From NCBI RefSeq assembly GCF_000687915.1, contig NZ_JHZY01000002.1:1-64000 (forward strand): 64,000 bases of DNA, in the 5' to 3' direction. Position numbers and translations under genes: made by a program. Source of the stretch: Leeuwenhoekiella sp. MAR_2009_132 (GTDB lineage Bacteria > Bacteroidota > Bacteroidia > Flavobacteriales > Flavobacteriaceae). The notes under the pieces are model-generated. The model saw nothing but the letters and a program-made list of their open reading frames with translations, had not been told where the DNA came from and made no database searches. Position 1 is the first letter of the stretch; the number at the start of each line of letters is the position of its first letter. Below, in pieces: positions 28,623 to 37,502 of the stretch.

Positions 28623-28630
28623 CAAAGATA
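28623..28630 (-). promoter_or_regulatory. -7 promoter box implying a leaderless HAD transcript
   Basis: Minus-strand TATCTTTG matches TAnnTTTG perfectly and ends only 4 bp before the ATG at 28618. Confidence 0.55.
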
Positions 28631-28662
28631 GAACAACAACTTTTTATTGTAGAATTTCAGGT

Positions 28663-29139
28663 TTATTTCCTTCTTATAAATACCGAAACAATACTGGAAA
28701 TTAGAATGCCGAATACTAAACTTCCAACTACAGCTTGAATTATATAGCTTTTTAGATTGAAAAACTCATTTGCTTCTTCTATAGTTGCTTTTCCGCTGAT
28801 TACGGCATACTCAATAACATTCTCAAAGTAATGCGGACTAATATAAGTACTTATAATATACTGCGCGGGTATGGCTAATATGGTTATTAAAATAGTTAGG
28901 ACTAAGCCGGTTATAAATGCTTGTTTGTATGTGATAATGCCACCATAAAAATTATTTCGCTTATCAATGAGTGCTATAAAATATATACCTATTGCCGGTA
29001 TATAAAATAGTAAGGTATATATATGATGCCGGTCTATCAGTTGATCGTGCCAACCCGCAAAACGCTCAAAACCCATCCATAATAAAAGAAATAGGATGTA
29101 TATGCTTGCCCATTTGAGTTCAAGACGCGGGTTAATCAT
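28663..29139 (-). CDS. DUF4199-family membrane protein
   Basis: It has 158 residues with four hydrophobic segments at about 8-22, 38-58, 76-98 and 132-153. The pattern of a charged loop with YGGIITYKQAFITGLVLTI, then IPAQYIISTYISPHYFE, is characteristic of DUF4199 membrane proteins of Bacteroidota. Their function is unknown. No operon partner is obvious: 44 bp separate it from the HAD gene start, and the two could be cotranscribed, although the HAD gene seems to have its own promoter. Confidence 0.85.
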   Translation of the reverse strand: MINPRLELKWASIYILFLLLWMGFERFAGWHDQLIDRHHIYTLLFYIPAIGIYFIALIDKRNNFYGGIITYKQAFITGLVLTILITILAIPAQYIISTYISPHYFENVIEYAVISGKATIEEANEFFNLKSYIIQAVVGSLVFGILISSIVSVFIRRK

Positions 29140-29313
29140 AATTTTAAAATTAAAGCAATTATGAAGATACTTAATTTTTTACTTAATTGAAAAATCAAAA
29201 CCAGGCATCAGTACATCAGATTATTTATATAAACATCGTAGCTGTAAGAATGATTTTAAGTGTAGTGAAATGCCTTAAATGAAATATAAAATCAGAGATT
29301 AGAACTTATTTTC

Positions 29314-29622
29314 TTAGTAAAATTCTTTTTCTCTTTTCTTTGATTTCTCTTTCTTTTTAACATCAAAGCCCAGATTGCGTAGCGAATTCTCCCAATCAAG
29401 TTTTGTGTGTTGTACGTTGCTACGCGTACTTTTTATATACTTAATACGTTGTAAAATACTCTGAATAAAAAGACAATCTGCCTTAGTCAAATCTTCACTG
29501 TCTTTCATTAAAATGACCAGCAGTTTGTTAGATTGATCCATAGACGGAGCATCATCATAATTGGCTACGGTGAGGGGTGCGATATCTGTGCGCAACCATG
29601 CACGTAACTCAACGGCTTTCAT
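29314..29622 (-). CDS. Small basic cytoplasmic protein, function unknown
   Basis: It has 102 residues from the ATG at 29622; an in-frame TTG at 29670 would add 16 residues (MFSKNRLHQELKEATN) and cannot be excluded. The protein is helical and its C-terminus is strongly basic (FDVKKKEKSKKREKEF). The pattern KLLVILMKDSEDLTKADCLFIQSILQRI is written here as two parts, KLLVILMKDSEDLTKA and DCLFIQSILQRI, and suggests a packed helical core. No family recognised. It stands alone between two intergenic gaps. Confidence 0.7.
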   Translation of the reverse strand: MKAVELRAWLRTDIAPLTVANYDDAPSMDQSNKLLVILMKDSEDLTKADCLFIQSILQRIKYIKSTRSNVQHTKLDWENSLRNLGFDVKKKEKSKKREKEFY

Positions 29623-29781
29623 ATTAGTAGCCTCTTTTAATTCTTGGTGTAAGCGATTTTTAGAAAACAAATTGAAATAAAATTAGGGTATAAAATTAGG
29701 AGTATTGTGTATCTCTAAGTGGGCTGCAATATTAAGTTTGTGTAAAGAATATTCAGAAGGTATATGACTAATGTTATTAAC

Positions 29782-29813
29782 AAAAAACACCCGTTATTAA
29801 CGGGTGTTTTTTT
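29782..29813. terminator. Intrinsic terminator after secA
   Basis: Stem AAAAAACACCCGTTA / TAACGGGTGTTTTTT with almost no loop beyond the centre; it lies 20 bp past the secA stop on the minus strand. Confidence 0.93.
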
Positions 29814-29832
29814 ATTTAAATGTATTTAATTT

Positions 29833-32800
29833 TTATTCTTCTATAAGCACCCAATCTCCTTTATCAAGTAACGGGATTGCTTGTTTAAATTTCATTGATT
29901 TGGTTTCACCGTTCATAATGTGCTTAATCGTCACTTTATCATTACGGCCTATTTTAGGGCGTTCACGTGTTATCGTTTCGGTTACTTGTTGACGCTGAGG
30001 TTGGGTATTTGCACCTGCAGATCTGCTTTGAGAAGCACGCTCATCAAGATTGGGGATCTCCTCTTTAGTGGTTTGTACCTTTTCAGCTTGCTTAACCTGT
30101 CTGGCTTCGCGTATCTGATTTTCTTGTTGTACCGGTAATTCACCTTTAAATAAGAACGAAATCACATCTTTATTTACCTGATCTATCATTTGCTTAAATA
30201 ATTCAAATGCTTCAAACTTGTAAATTAGTAGTGGATCTTTTTGCTCGTGAACGGCAAGCTGAACACTTTGCTTCAATTCATCCATTTTGCGTAGGTGTGT
30301 TTTCCACGCATCATCAATAATTGCAAGTGTAATATTCTTCTCAAAATCTGTAATCAGCTGCTTCCCTTTAGATTCGTAAGCATCTTTTAGATTCGTTACA
30401 ACTTTTAGTTCTTTGATACCATCAGAAAAAGGAACTACAATACGCTCATAGTTGCTATCTGGATTTTCATATACATTGCTAATAATCGGGAAGGCGACTG
30501 CTGCATTACGTTCCATTTTTTCGCGGTAATGTACCAGTGCAGCATCATAAACTTTTAGTGCAAGTTGCTTTGCAGAAGAAGAATCAAATTCTTTCTGATC
30601 TACAGGGCTGCTCATTGAAAAGAAACGAATTAATTCAAATTCAAAATTCTTATAATCCTGAGCTGCCTTGTTAGTTTCTGCAATTACTTCTGAAGTATCG
30701 TAAATCATATTTGCGATATCTACACGCAGACGTTCTCCAAACAACGCATGGTAACGACGCTTGTAAATTACTTCACGTTGCGCATTCATCACATCATCAT
30801 ATTCTAACAAACGCTTACGTACACCAAAGTTATTTTCTTCTACTTTCTTTTGAGCACGCTCAATAGATTTAGAAATCATCCCGTGTTGAATAACTTCACC
30901 TTCTTTAAGACCCATACGGTCCATCATTTTTGCGATACGCTCAGAGCCAAACAGACGCATTAGGTTGTCTTCTAAAGAAACATAGAATTGTGAACTTCCC
31001 GGATCTCCCTGACGACCTGCACGACCACGTAACTGGCGGTCAACACGTCTTGAGTCATGACGTTCTGTACCTATAATGGCAAGACCACCTGCCTCTTTTA
31101 CAGCTTTACTCAATTTAATATCTGTACCACGACCGGCCATGTTCGTAGCGATCGTTACCTGGCCAGAGTTACCTGCATCAGCAACGATATCTGCTTCTTT
31201 TTTATGCAGTTTTGCGTTTAATACATTGTGAGGTACTTTTCTTAGGGATAGCATTTTTCCTAATAATTCTGAAATCTCTACCGAAGTTGTACCTATAAGT
31301 ACAGGTCTACCAGCATCTACAAGATTTTGAACTTCGTCAATTACGGCGTTGTATTTCTCACGTTTTGTTTTGTAAACTTTATCATCGCGGTCATCTCTGG
31401 CGATAGGGCGATTTGTAGGTATTTCTACAACATCAAGTTTGTAGATTTCCCAAAGTTCTCCAGCTTCGGTAACGGCTGTACCGGTCATACCACTAAGTTT
31501 GCGGTACATTCTAAAATAATTCTGAAGCGTTACTGTTGCAAAAGTTTGGGTAGCATCTTCAATTTTTACGTTTTCCTTAGCTTCAATCGCCTGGTGTAAG
31601 CCATCACTGTAACGACGACCATCCATGATACGGCCAGTTTGCTCGTCAACGATTTTTACTTTATTATCCATCACCACATACTCTGTGTCTTTTTCAAATA
31701 AGGTGTAGGCTTTAAGAAGTTGATTCATAGTATGAATACGCTCACTCTTGATGCTGAACTCTCTAAAAAGTTCTTCTTTCTTCTCCGCTTCCTCTTCTGC
31801 TGAAAGATTTGCATTTTCAATTTTACTAATCTCAACACCCATCTCTGGCATAATGAAGAAATTAGGATCGTCTTTACCAGATAAGTGCTCAATACCTTTG
31901 TCGGTAAGTTCTATCTGGTTATTTTTTTCGTCTATTGTAAAATATAAATCAGCATCAATCACGTGCATTTCGCGATTGTTATCCTGCATGTAATTGTTTT
32001 CGGTCTTCTGTAAAAGCTGGCGAATACCTTCTTCACTCAGGTATTTAATTAGCGCTTTGTTTTTAGGTAAACCACGGTACACACGTAGTAATAAAATTGC
32101 TCCTTCTTTAGTGTCTCCGGAAGCGATAAGTTTTTTTGCTTCAGCTAAAGTACCTGTAAGTTGCTGGCGTTGTAAACTTACTAAACTATCAATTTTAGGT
32201 TTTAAGGCATCAAACTCGTGTTGATCTCCTTTTGGTACCGGTCCGGAAATAATCAACGGAGTACGAGCATCATCCACTAAAACTGAGTCAACCTCATCAA
32301 CAATTGCATAATTAGGTGCGCGCTGAACCAAATCATTAGGCGCGTGTGCCATATTATCTCTTAAGTAATCAAAACCAAATTCATTATTAGTACCGTATGT
32401 GATATCTGCGGCGTATGCTTTACGACGCGCTGCAGAGTTAGGTCTGTGAAAATCTATACAGTCTAGAGTAAGACCGTGAAAGTTAAATAAAGGAGCCATC
32501 CACGCGCTATCTCGTTTTGCCAGATAGTCGTTAACGGTTACCAGGTGAACTCCATTTCCGGTAAGTGCATTTAGATAAACCGGAAGTGTAGCAACTAAGG
32601 TTTTACCTTCACCTGTTTGCATCTCTGCAATTTTGCCTTGATGCATGGCCACACCACCTATTAGCTGTACATCATAATGTATCATATCCCAGGTAATCGC
32701 TTTACCTGCAGCATCCCAGCTGTTTGCCCAGATCGCATTATCACCATCTAAAGAAACATAATCTTTATCTGCACTTAATTCACGGTCAAATGAATTTGCA

Positions 32801-33195
32801 GTAACAACTATTGATGTATTGTGATAAAAACGCTTTGCTGTTTCTTTAACAACGGCAAACGCTTCGGGAAGAATATCATTTAAAACCTGTTCGCTAATCG
32901 CATAAGCATCATCTTTTAGCTTATCAATCGCTGCATAAATTTCTTCTTTACGATCTATATCGTCATTTTCATCAGCTTCGTTTTGTAGACGCAATTGCTC
33001 TGCATTATTGTCTGCAAGTGCATTAGCGATTTGAGCTTTAAATTGGGTAGTTTTTTGCCTCAGTTCATCGTGGGAAAGCTTTTCTAGCTGTGCTTCGAAG
33101 CTTTTTATTTTTTCAACAATAGGTTGAATCGATGCAACGTCCTGTTTAGATTTGTCTCCTACAAAGACTTTTAATACTTTATCTAATAATCCCAT
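29833..33195 (-). CDS. secA: Preprotein translocase ATPase SecA
   Basis: Motor of the Sec pathway, which drives unfolded preproteins through SecYEG. Walker A is seen at ~193-200 (MQTGEGKTLVA), Walker B as YAIVDEVDSVLVDDARTPLI, and the second motor domain as TNMAGRGTDIKL, ERHDSRRVDRQLRGRAGRQGDPGSS (quoted in part: RRVDRQLRGRAGRQGDPGSS). The 1,120 residues include the lineage insertions usual in Bacteroidota. The C-terminus lacks the CxCxSGxxxxxC zinc finger and instead ends in a Lys-rich beta segment (FKQAIPLLDKGDWVLIEE). A perfect -7 box lies at 33321. Confidence 0.98.
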   Translation of the reverse strand: MGLLDKVLKVFVGDKSKQDVASIQPIVEKIKSFEAQLEKLSHDELRQKTTQFKAQIANALADNNAEQLRLQNEADENDDIDRKEEIYAAIDKLKDDAYAISEQVLNDILPEAFAVVKETAKRFYHNTSIVVTANSFDRELSADKDYVSLDGDNAIWANSWDAAGKAITWDMIHYDVQLIGGVAMHQGKIAEMQTGEGKTLVATLPVYLNALTGNGVHLVTVNDYLAKRDSAWMAPLFNFHGLTLDCIDFHRPNSAARRKAYAADITYGTNNEFGFDYLRDNMAHAPNDLVQRAPNYAIVDEVDSVLVDDARTPLIISGPVPKGDQHEFDALKPKIDSLVSLQRQQLTGTLAEAKKLIASGDTKEGAILLLRVYRGLPKNKALIKYLSEEGIRQLLQKTENNYMQDNNREMHVIDADLYFTIDEKNNQIELTDKGIEHLSGKDDPNFFIMPEMGVEISKIENANLSAEEEAEKKEELFREFSIKSERIHTMNQLLKAYTLFEKDTEYVVMDNKVKIVDEQTGRIMDGRRYSDGLHQAIEAKENVKIEDATQTFATVTLQNYFRMYRKLSGMTGTAVTEAGELWEIYKLDVVEIPTNRPIARDDRDDKVYKTKREKYNAVIDEVQNLVDAGRPVLIGTTSVEISELLGKMLSLRKVPHNVLNAKLHKKEADIVADAGNSGQVTIATNMAGRGTDIKLSKAVKEAGGLAIIGTERHDSRRVDRQLRGRAGRQGDPGSSQFYVSLEDNLMRLFGSERIAKMMDRMGLKEGEVIQHGMISKSIERAQKKVEENNFGVRKRLLEYDDVMNAQREVIYKRRYHALFGERLRVDIANMIYDTSEVIAETNKAAQDYKNFEFELIRFFSMSSPVDQKEFDSSSAKQLALKVYDAALVHYREKMERNAAVAFPIISNVYENPDSNYERIVVPFSDGIKELKVVTNLKDAYESKGKQLITDFEKNITLAIIDDAWKTHLRKMDELKQSVQLAVHEQKDPLLIYKFEAFELFKQMIDQVNKDVISFLFKGELPVQQENQIREARQVKQAEKVQTTKEEIPNLDERASQSRSAGANTQPQRQQVTETITRERPKIGRNDKVTIKHIMNGETKSMKFKQAIPLLDKGDWVLIEE

Positions 33196-33320
33196 AACTT
33201 GGTAACTCGTTTATTATCAATAGGTAGCTTACATTAAGCTTGAGGCTCTTCTATTAATACATTAATTTTCCGATAAAATCGTAACTAAAGGTTACGAATA
33301 GTTGCTTTTTTAGAGCGGTT

Positions 33321-33328
33321 CAAATTTA
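33321..33328 (-). promoter_or_regulatory. -7 promoter box for secA
   Basis: Minus-strand TAAATTTG matches TAnnTTTG; it would give secA a 5' leader of about 120 nt. Confidence 0.55.
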
Positions 33329-33331
33329 AGC

Positions 33332-33360
33332 AAAAAAAAAGCCTCAATGCGAGACTTTTT
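33332..33360 (-). terminator. Intrinsic terminator after the DUF2795 gene
   Basis: On the minus strand AAAAAGTCTC pairs with GAGGCTTTTT (one wobble) followed by a T run; the secA promoter box lies just beyond it. Confidence 0.8.
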
Positions 33361-33382
33361 AAGTGTTTACGTGATGTAAAAT

Positions 33383-33604
33383 CTAGTATTCATCCTCATT
33401 CCAGAGGTAGTCATCGTCAGACGGGTAGTCTGGCCATATTTCGTCAATAGAATCATAAGAATCGCCTTCATCTTCCATAGATTGTAAATTTTCTACAACC
33501 TCTAGTGGCGCTCCCGTTCTAATTGCATAATCAATCAATTCATCTTTGGTAGCCGGCCAAGGTGCATCGCTTAGGTGAGAGGCTAGTTCTAATGTCCAGT
33601 ACAT
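33383..33604 (-). CDS. DUF2795-family small acidic protein
   Basis: It has 73 residues. The N-terminal segment MYWTLELASHLSDAPWPATK and then ELIDYAIRTGAPLEVVENLQ matches the DUF2795 helical fold. The C-terminus is very acidic (DYPSDDDYLWNEDEY). Function unknown. It is monocistronic: a perfect -7 box (33627-33634) lies 22 bp upstream and a terminator 22 bp downstream. Confidence 0.88.
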   Translation of the reverse strand: MYWTLELASHLSDAPWPATKDELIDYAIRTGAPLEVVENLQSMEDEGDSYDSIDEIWPDYPSDDDYLWNEDEY

Positions 33605-33626
33605 AGTTAACGTATTTAATTTTTTG

Positions 33627-33634
33627 CAAAAATA
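33627..33634 (-). promoter_or_regulatory. -7 promoter box for the DUF2795 gene
   Basis: Minus-strand TATTTTTG matches TAnnTTTG perfectly, 22 bp before the ATG. Confidence 0.65.
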
Positions 33635-33747
33635 AATTTATTAGCGTAATAACCAAGAAAAATATCAATTAATTCAATATTATTTTTAAGAACGTATGTA
33701 ATCTCCTTAGATTACGGTACTTATACCCATTTTTAAAAGCTGAATTC

Positions 33748-34317
33748 TTATTTTTCGGGTATCCACTTAATTTCTTTTGCTTGTAGCTGTTTTGACAAGA
33801 AACGTGCCAGTACAAACAGATAGTCAGAAAGACGGTTTAAATACTTTAAAGCATTTTCTTCAAACGGAACTTGTTGATAAAGAGCGGTTGATAATCGCTC
33901 TGCTCTGCGACAAACACTGCGTGCTATGTGACAGAATGACACGGTTTGATGACCGCCGGGGAGTATAAAATGCGTCATAGGTGGCAATTGCTCTTCCATA
34001 GTATCCATTTCAGTTTCTAAGAGGGCAATGTCTAAGTCACTTATTCTTTTTATGTCTAAGCGTTCTTTACCATTTTTTAAAAGCGCCTTGTCAGGATCTG
34101 TTGCTAAAATGGCTCCTATAACAAATAATTTTTCCTGTATTTTAATGAGAACAGCCTGACTGTGTGCATCTATTTCCTGATCACGAATTAATCCTAAATG
34201 CGAATTAAGTTCATCAAGGGTACCATAACTTTCTATACGTATGTCATTTTTAGAAACACGAGTACCACCAAACAGGGCAGTAGTACCATTGTCTCCGGTT
34301 TTAGTATATATTTTCAA
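33748..34317 (-). CDS. Cob(I)yrinic acid a,c-diamide adenosyltransferase, PduO type
   Basis: It transfers the adenosyl group of ATP to cob(I)alamin to make adenosylcobalamin. Motifs of the PduO/MMAB fold are the N-terminal KIYTKTGDNGTTALFGG (ATP loop), YGTLDELNSHLGL, FILPGGHQTVSFCHIARSVCRRAE (quoted in part: ARSVCRRAER) and YLNRLSDYLFVLAR. The length of 189 residues is normal. No cobalamin synthesis genes are nearby, so salvage of imported corrinoids is inferred. It lies 11 bp after the 63-residue membrane protein gene. Confidence 0.94.
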   Translation of the reverse strand: MKIYTKTGDNGTTALFGGTRVSKNDIRIESYGTLDELNSHLGLIRDQEIDAHSQAVLIKIQEKLFVIGAILATDPDKALLKNGKERLDIKRISDLDIALLETEMDTMEEQLPPMTHFILPGGHQTVSFCHIARSVCRRAERLSTALYQQVPFEENALKYLNRLSDYLFVLARFLSKQLQAKEIKWIPEK

Positions 34318-34328
34318 ATCTTGTGAAT

Positions 34329-34520
34329 TTAGTTTGTAGGTAAATCGTCTTTTTCTCGCTCTTTTTTACGGTCAAAATATTCTGCTCTAAAATTGCGTTT
34401 TTTGCGATCGCGCATTTTACGTTGATTGCGCTTGTTGTTCTTTACTACGCCCAGAAAGAGAATAGCTAAAACAACTACGATGATTATAGTTTGTAAATTT
34501 TCCGGTATAAAATCAAGCAT
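34329..34520 (-). CDS. Small single-pass membrane protein
   Basis: It has 63 residues: one hydrophobic helix at ~9-27 (LQTIIIVVVLAILFLGVV) and then a strongly basic, Arg/Lys-rich cytoplasmic tail. This is the layout of small inner-membrane proteins; no family or function is recognised. It probably shares a transcript with the adenosyltransferase gene 11 bp downstream. Confidence 0.7.
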   Translation of the reverse strand: MLDFIPENLQTIIIVVVLAILFLGVVKNNKRNQRKMRDRKKRNFRAEYFDRKKEREKDDLPTN

Positions 34521-34585
34521 ACTTTAAAATTACGTTATTAAAACTGCTTTAGCACATTGCAACATCTTGCCTTAGCAGCTTCTAA

Positions 34586-35620
34586 TTATTCCATAGCGTG
34601 TTTTGCATAACTGCGCCATTTCTCTATACAATCTACCATATCCTGAGGTACAGGGCTGTCAAAACTCATCCATTCTCCGGTTTTGGGGTGTACAAAACCA
34701 AGTGTCTTTGCGTGTAATGCTTGTCGCGGTAATATTTTAAAACAGTTATCTACAAATTGCTTGTATTTAGTAAACGTAGTTCCTTTTAAAATAGCATCAC
34801 CTCCGTAGCGCTCATCATTAAATAGGGTATGACCTATGTACTTCATATGCACGCGAATCTGATGCGTACGCCCGGTTTCTAGTTTACAGGAAATTTTTGT
34901 AACATAACCTAAACGCTCTAAAACTTTGTAATGGGTAACCGCTTCTTTTCCTTGATCTCCTTCAGGGTAAACGGTATTCTGCATGCGGTTCTTAGGGTGT
35001 CTACCTATGTGACCTTCTACAGTACCATTTTCTTCTTCAACATTACCCCAAACAATAGCAACATACTCACGCTCGCTACTTTTATCAAAAAACTGCTTTG
35101 CTAAGTGAGTCATAGCTTCTTCAGTCTTAGCAACAACAAGAAGTCCGCTGGTATCTTTATCTATACGGTGTACAAGACCGGGTCTGCCGCTGCTGTTTTC
35201 AGGTAGGTTTTCAAAATGATAGATAAGCGCGTTTATAAGGGTGCCGCTGTAATTACCGTGACCGGGATGAACAACCATTCCTGCCGGTTTATTTACAACC
35301 AGAAGGGTATCATCTTCATAAACAATGTCTAGCGGAATGTTTTCTGGAGTTAATAAAAACTCATACGGTGGGTGTTCAAACATAACACGTACCACATCAC
35401 CGGCTTTAACTTTATAATTTTGTTTTACAACAGCGCCGTTAACCTGTATGTTCCCGTTTTTTGCTGCAGTTTGAATTTTATTTCGAGTCGCTTTCTCAAT
35501 AAAATTCATCAAAAATTTATCTACGCGCAGCGGCTCCTGGCCTTTACCTGCGGTAAAACTGTAATGTTCGTAAAGTTCGTCTTCCTGTTCGTCTGGCCCT
35601 TCGGCATTAAAATCCTGCAT
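34586..35620 (-). CDS. rluD: Ribosomal large-subunit pseudouridine synthase (RluD family)
   Basis: It isomerises specific uridines in 23S rRNA. An S4-like RNA-binding domain comes first (LRVDKFLMNFIEKATRNKIQ, about 28-90). The catalytic domain follows with LLVVNKPAGMVVHPGHGN, the catalytic-Asp motif GLVHRIDKDTSGLLVVAK and GRTHQIRVHMKYIGH. The length of 344 residues fits RluD. Its start overlaps the end of the PASTA-protein gene by 14 bp, so the two are coupled. The PASTA-rluD-ddl-coaD neighbourhood is a common Bacteroidota arrangement. Confidence 0.95.
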   Translation of the reverse strand: MQDFNAEGPDEQEDELYEHYSFTAGKGQEPLRVDKFLMNFIEKATRNKIQTAAKNGNIQVNGAVVKQNYKVKAGDVVRVMFEHPPYEFLLTPENIPLDIVYEDDTLLVVNKPAGMVVHPGHGNYSGTLINALIYHFENLPENSSGRPGLVHRIDKDTSGLLVVAKTEEAMTHLAKQFFDKSSEREYVAIVWGNVEEENGTVEGHIGRHPKNRMQNTVYPEGDQGKEAVTHYKVLERLGYVTKISCKLETGRTHQIRVHMKYIGHTLFNDERYGGDAILKGTTFTKYKQFVDNCFKILPRQALHAKTLGFVHPKTGEWMSFDSPVPQDMVDCIEKWRSYAKHAME

Positions 35621-36248
35621 CTTCTAGTTCTTCAGCCTCGTTAATTGAATCATCTATATCTACTGATTCTTCAGTAGTTGTATTGTAATAATTATCTTTT
35701 CCGTTACCAACCACGAGGTCGATAACAGACATTTTGCGCAATTTATCACCTTCTCTCAATGTAGCGCCGTTGTGTCTCAACTCCAGTACTTCATCTTCAG
35801 AAATATGATCGCGTAAGTCTATTTTTCCTATTTTAAAACCTAAGGCCAGTAGAGTAGGCTCTACCTGACGTTGTGTTCTGCCCACCAGCGATGGTATTGC
35901 AATCTCACGATATCCCGAAGGATTGAGCACGAGGTAAATTTTTCGGTTTTCTTTTACAAATTTTCCCGCTGCGGGGTTTTGTTCAATCACAGAGTATGTA
36001 GGGTAGTCAGGATTGTAGTTAGATGAGTCTATAACCACATAGTTTAGATCTGCATTGTCAAGTTCCTGCTTAACAAGACTTAGTGTCATTTTGCTCAAAT
36101 CAGGCACCGCAATGCGCTCGTCGTGATTTGTAGAAGAGCTAAGCCAAAAAATAAACCCAAAACCCAGCACAATCAATACGATTACGGCCAACAGTAACTG
36201 CATCAAAAATGCTTTGCTAAATATAAATTTTATGAGTCCCATATACAT
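35607..36248 (-). CDS. PASTA-domain membrane protein
   Basis: It has 213 residues: an N-terminal membrane anchor (~12-34, LLLAVIVLIVLGFGFIFWL) and then PASTA repeats (AVPDLSKMTLSLVKQELDNA, YSVIEQNPAAGKFVKEN, IAIPSLVGRTQRQVEPTLLALG). PASTA domains bind peptidoglycan or muropeptides; here no kinase or penicillin-binding domain is attached. Divergent from ddl, which makes the D-Ala-D-Ala part of peptidoglycan, so a cell-wall role is plausible. Start at 36248 (MYM) or two codons later at 36242. Confidence 0.9.
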   Translation of the reverse strand: MYMGLIKFIFSKAFLMQLLLAVIVLIVLGFGFIFWLSSSTNHDERIAVPDLSKMTLSLVKQELDNADLNYVVIDSSNYNPDYPTYSVIEQNPAAGKFVKENRKIYLVLNPSGYREIAIPSLVGRTQRQVEPTLLALGFKIGKIDLRDHISEDEVLELRHNGATLREGDKLRKMSVIDLVVGNGKDNYYNTTTEESVDIDDSINEAEELEDAGF

Positions 36249-36263
36249 GCGATTTTGCGGCTA

Positions 36264-36271
36264 CAAACTTA
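36264..36271 (-). promoter_or_regulatory. -7 promoter box for the PASTA-rluD unit
   Basis: Minus-strand TAAGTTTG matches TAnnTTTG perfectly, 15 bp before the start at 36248. Confidence 0.6.
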
Positions 36272-36385
36272 GTTTAAAATTGGCTGACCCTCAATTGCAA
36301 TCATTTTTTTTGCCTAATTATTCTAAAATTAGCGTTCTTTGAGCCCCTATTTCTTATTACTTAACGCAAAGGATTTCTATTTACT

Positions 36386-37366
36386 ATGTCAAAAAAAAAT
36401 ATAGCAGTTATAATGGGTGGTTTTTCAAGCGAGGTAGCCATATCTATGCTTAGCGGAAACACGGTGTGTAAACATCTGGATACTCATAAATATACGGTTT
36501 ACCCTATTTCTATTTTAAAAGAGGGCTGGTTTTGTACACATCCAGATCATAAACCTATACCTGTAGATAAAAGTGATTTTTCGTTAACTATTGAAGGCAC
36601 AAAAATTACTTTTGATTGTGTGTTTAATACCATTCACGGCACTCCTGGAGAAGATGGTACCATACAGGCGTATTTTGATTTAATGCAGATCCCTCAGACG
36701 GCTTGCGATTATTATGAGGCTGCGCTTACCTTTAATAAGCGCGATTGTATAAGTGTGTTAAGGGCTTATGGTGTTAAAACAGCAACAAATTATTTTTTAA
36801 ATAAAGGAGATGCCATTAATCCTGCCGAAATTGTTGCCAGAGTAGGCTTGCCTTGTTTTGTAAAGGCCAATAAGGCGGGGAGCAGTTTTGGCGTTTCTAA
36901 GGTATATGCAGAAGAAGAACTGGAAGCTGCAATTGCGGTTTCTTTTAAAGAAGACGATGAGATTATTATTGAATCGTTTCTTTCGGGTACCGAAGTTTCG
37001 GTAGGTGTTATTAATTACCACGGAAAAATACAGGCTTTGCCGGTCACCGAAATTGTAAGCGAGAATGATTTCTTTGATTACGAAGCGAAATACGCCGGAA
37101 AGTCTCAAGAAATCACTCCTGCCCGAATTTCAGCAGAACAAACCGAAGCTGTGCAACGCGAGGCCGAGAAAGTTTTTAAAGTTTTAAAATTGAAAGGGTT
37201 AACTCGTGCAGAGTTTATTTTTCATAACGGGCAACCGCATTTCTTAGAAGTAAATACGACACCGGGATTGAGTCCCGCGAGCATTATTCCGCAGCAGGCA
37301 CAAGTAGCAGGTATTAGCCTTTCTGATTTGTTTGATAATGTGATTGAGCAAGCCTTGTCAAAATAA
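36386..37366 (+). CDS. ddl: D-alanine--D-alanine ligase
   Basis: Joins two D-alanines for the peptidoglycan stem peptide, in the cytoplasm. The N-terminal IAVIMGGFSSEVAISMLSG and FNTIHGTPGEDGTIQAYFD match the ligase signature. ATP-grasp elements include VKANKAGSSFGVSKV, FLSGTEVSVGVI and the C-terminal HFLEVNTTPGLSPASIIPQQ. The length of 326 residues is normal. It lies divergent from the PASTA gene and 136 bp before coaD. Confidence 0.96.
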   Translation: MSKKNIAVIMGGFSSEVAISMLSGNTVCKHLDTHKYTVYPISILKEGWFCTHPDHKPIPVDKSDFSLTIEGTKITFDCVFNTIHGTPGEDGTIQAYFDLMQIPQTACDYYEAALTFNKRDCISVLRAYGVKTATNYFLNKGDAINPAEIVARVGLPCFVKANKAGSSFGVSKVYAEEELEAAIAVSFKEDDEIIIESFLSGTEVSVGVINYHGKIQALPVTEIVSENDFFDYEAKYAGKSQEITPARISAEQTEAVQREAEKVFKVLKLKGLTRAEFIFHNGQPHFLEVNTTPGLSPASIIPQQAQVAGISLSDLFDNVIEQALSK

Positions 37367-37502
37367 GAATTTAAAAACACGAATTAAGAAATACAACGTG
37401 TAAGATTTTTAATGAAGTCGCGTGACAGGTATCTGTTGAGTCGTAAACTCAAATCGTCACTTCAATTTTGTATTTTTAATTTTCAATATTGAATACCTTA
37501 CT

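Noticed and set aside
29623..29670. Upstream TTG start for the small basic protein
   Set aside because: Kept only as an alternative: the TTG overlaps a near-consensus -7 box (TCAATTTG), which makes initiation there less likely.
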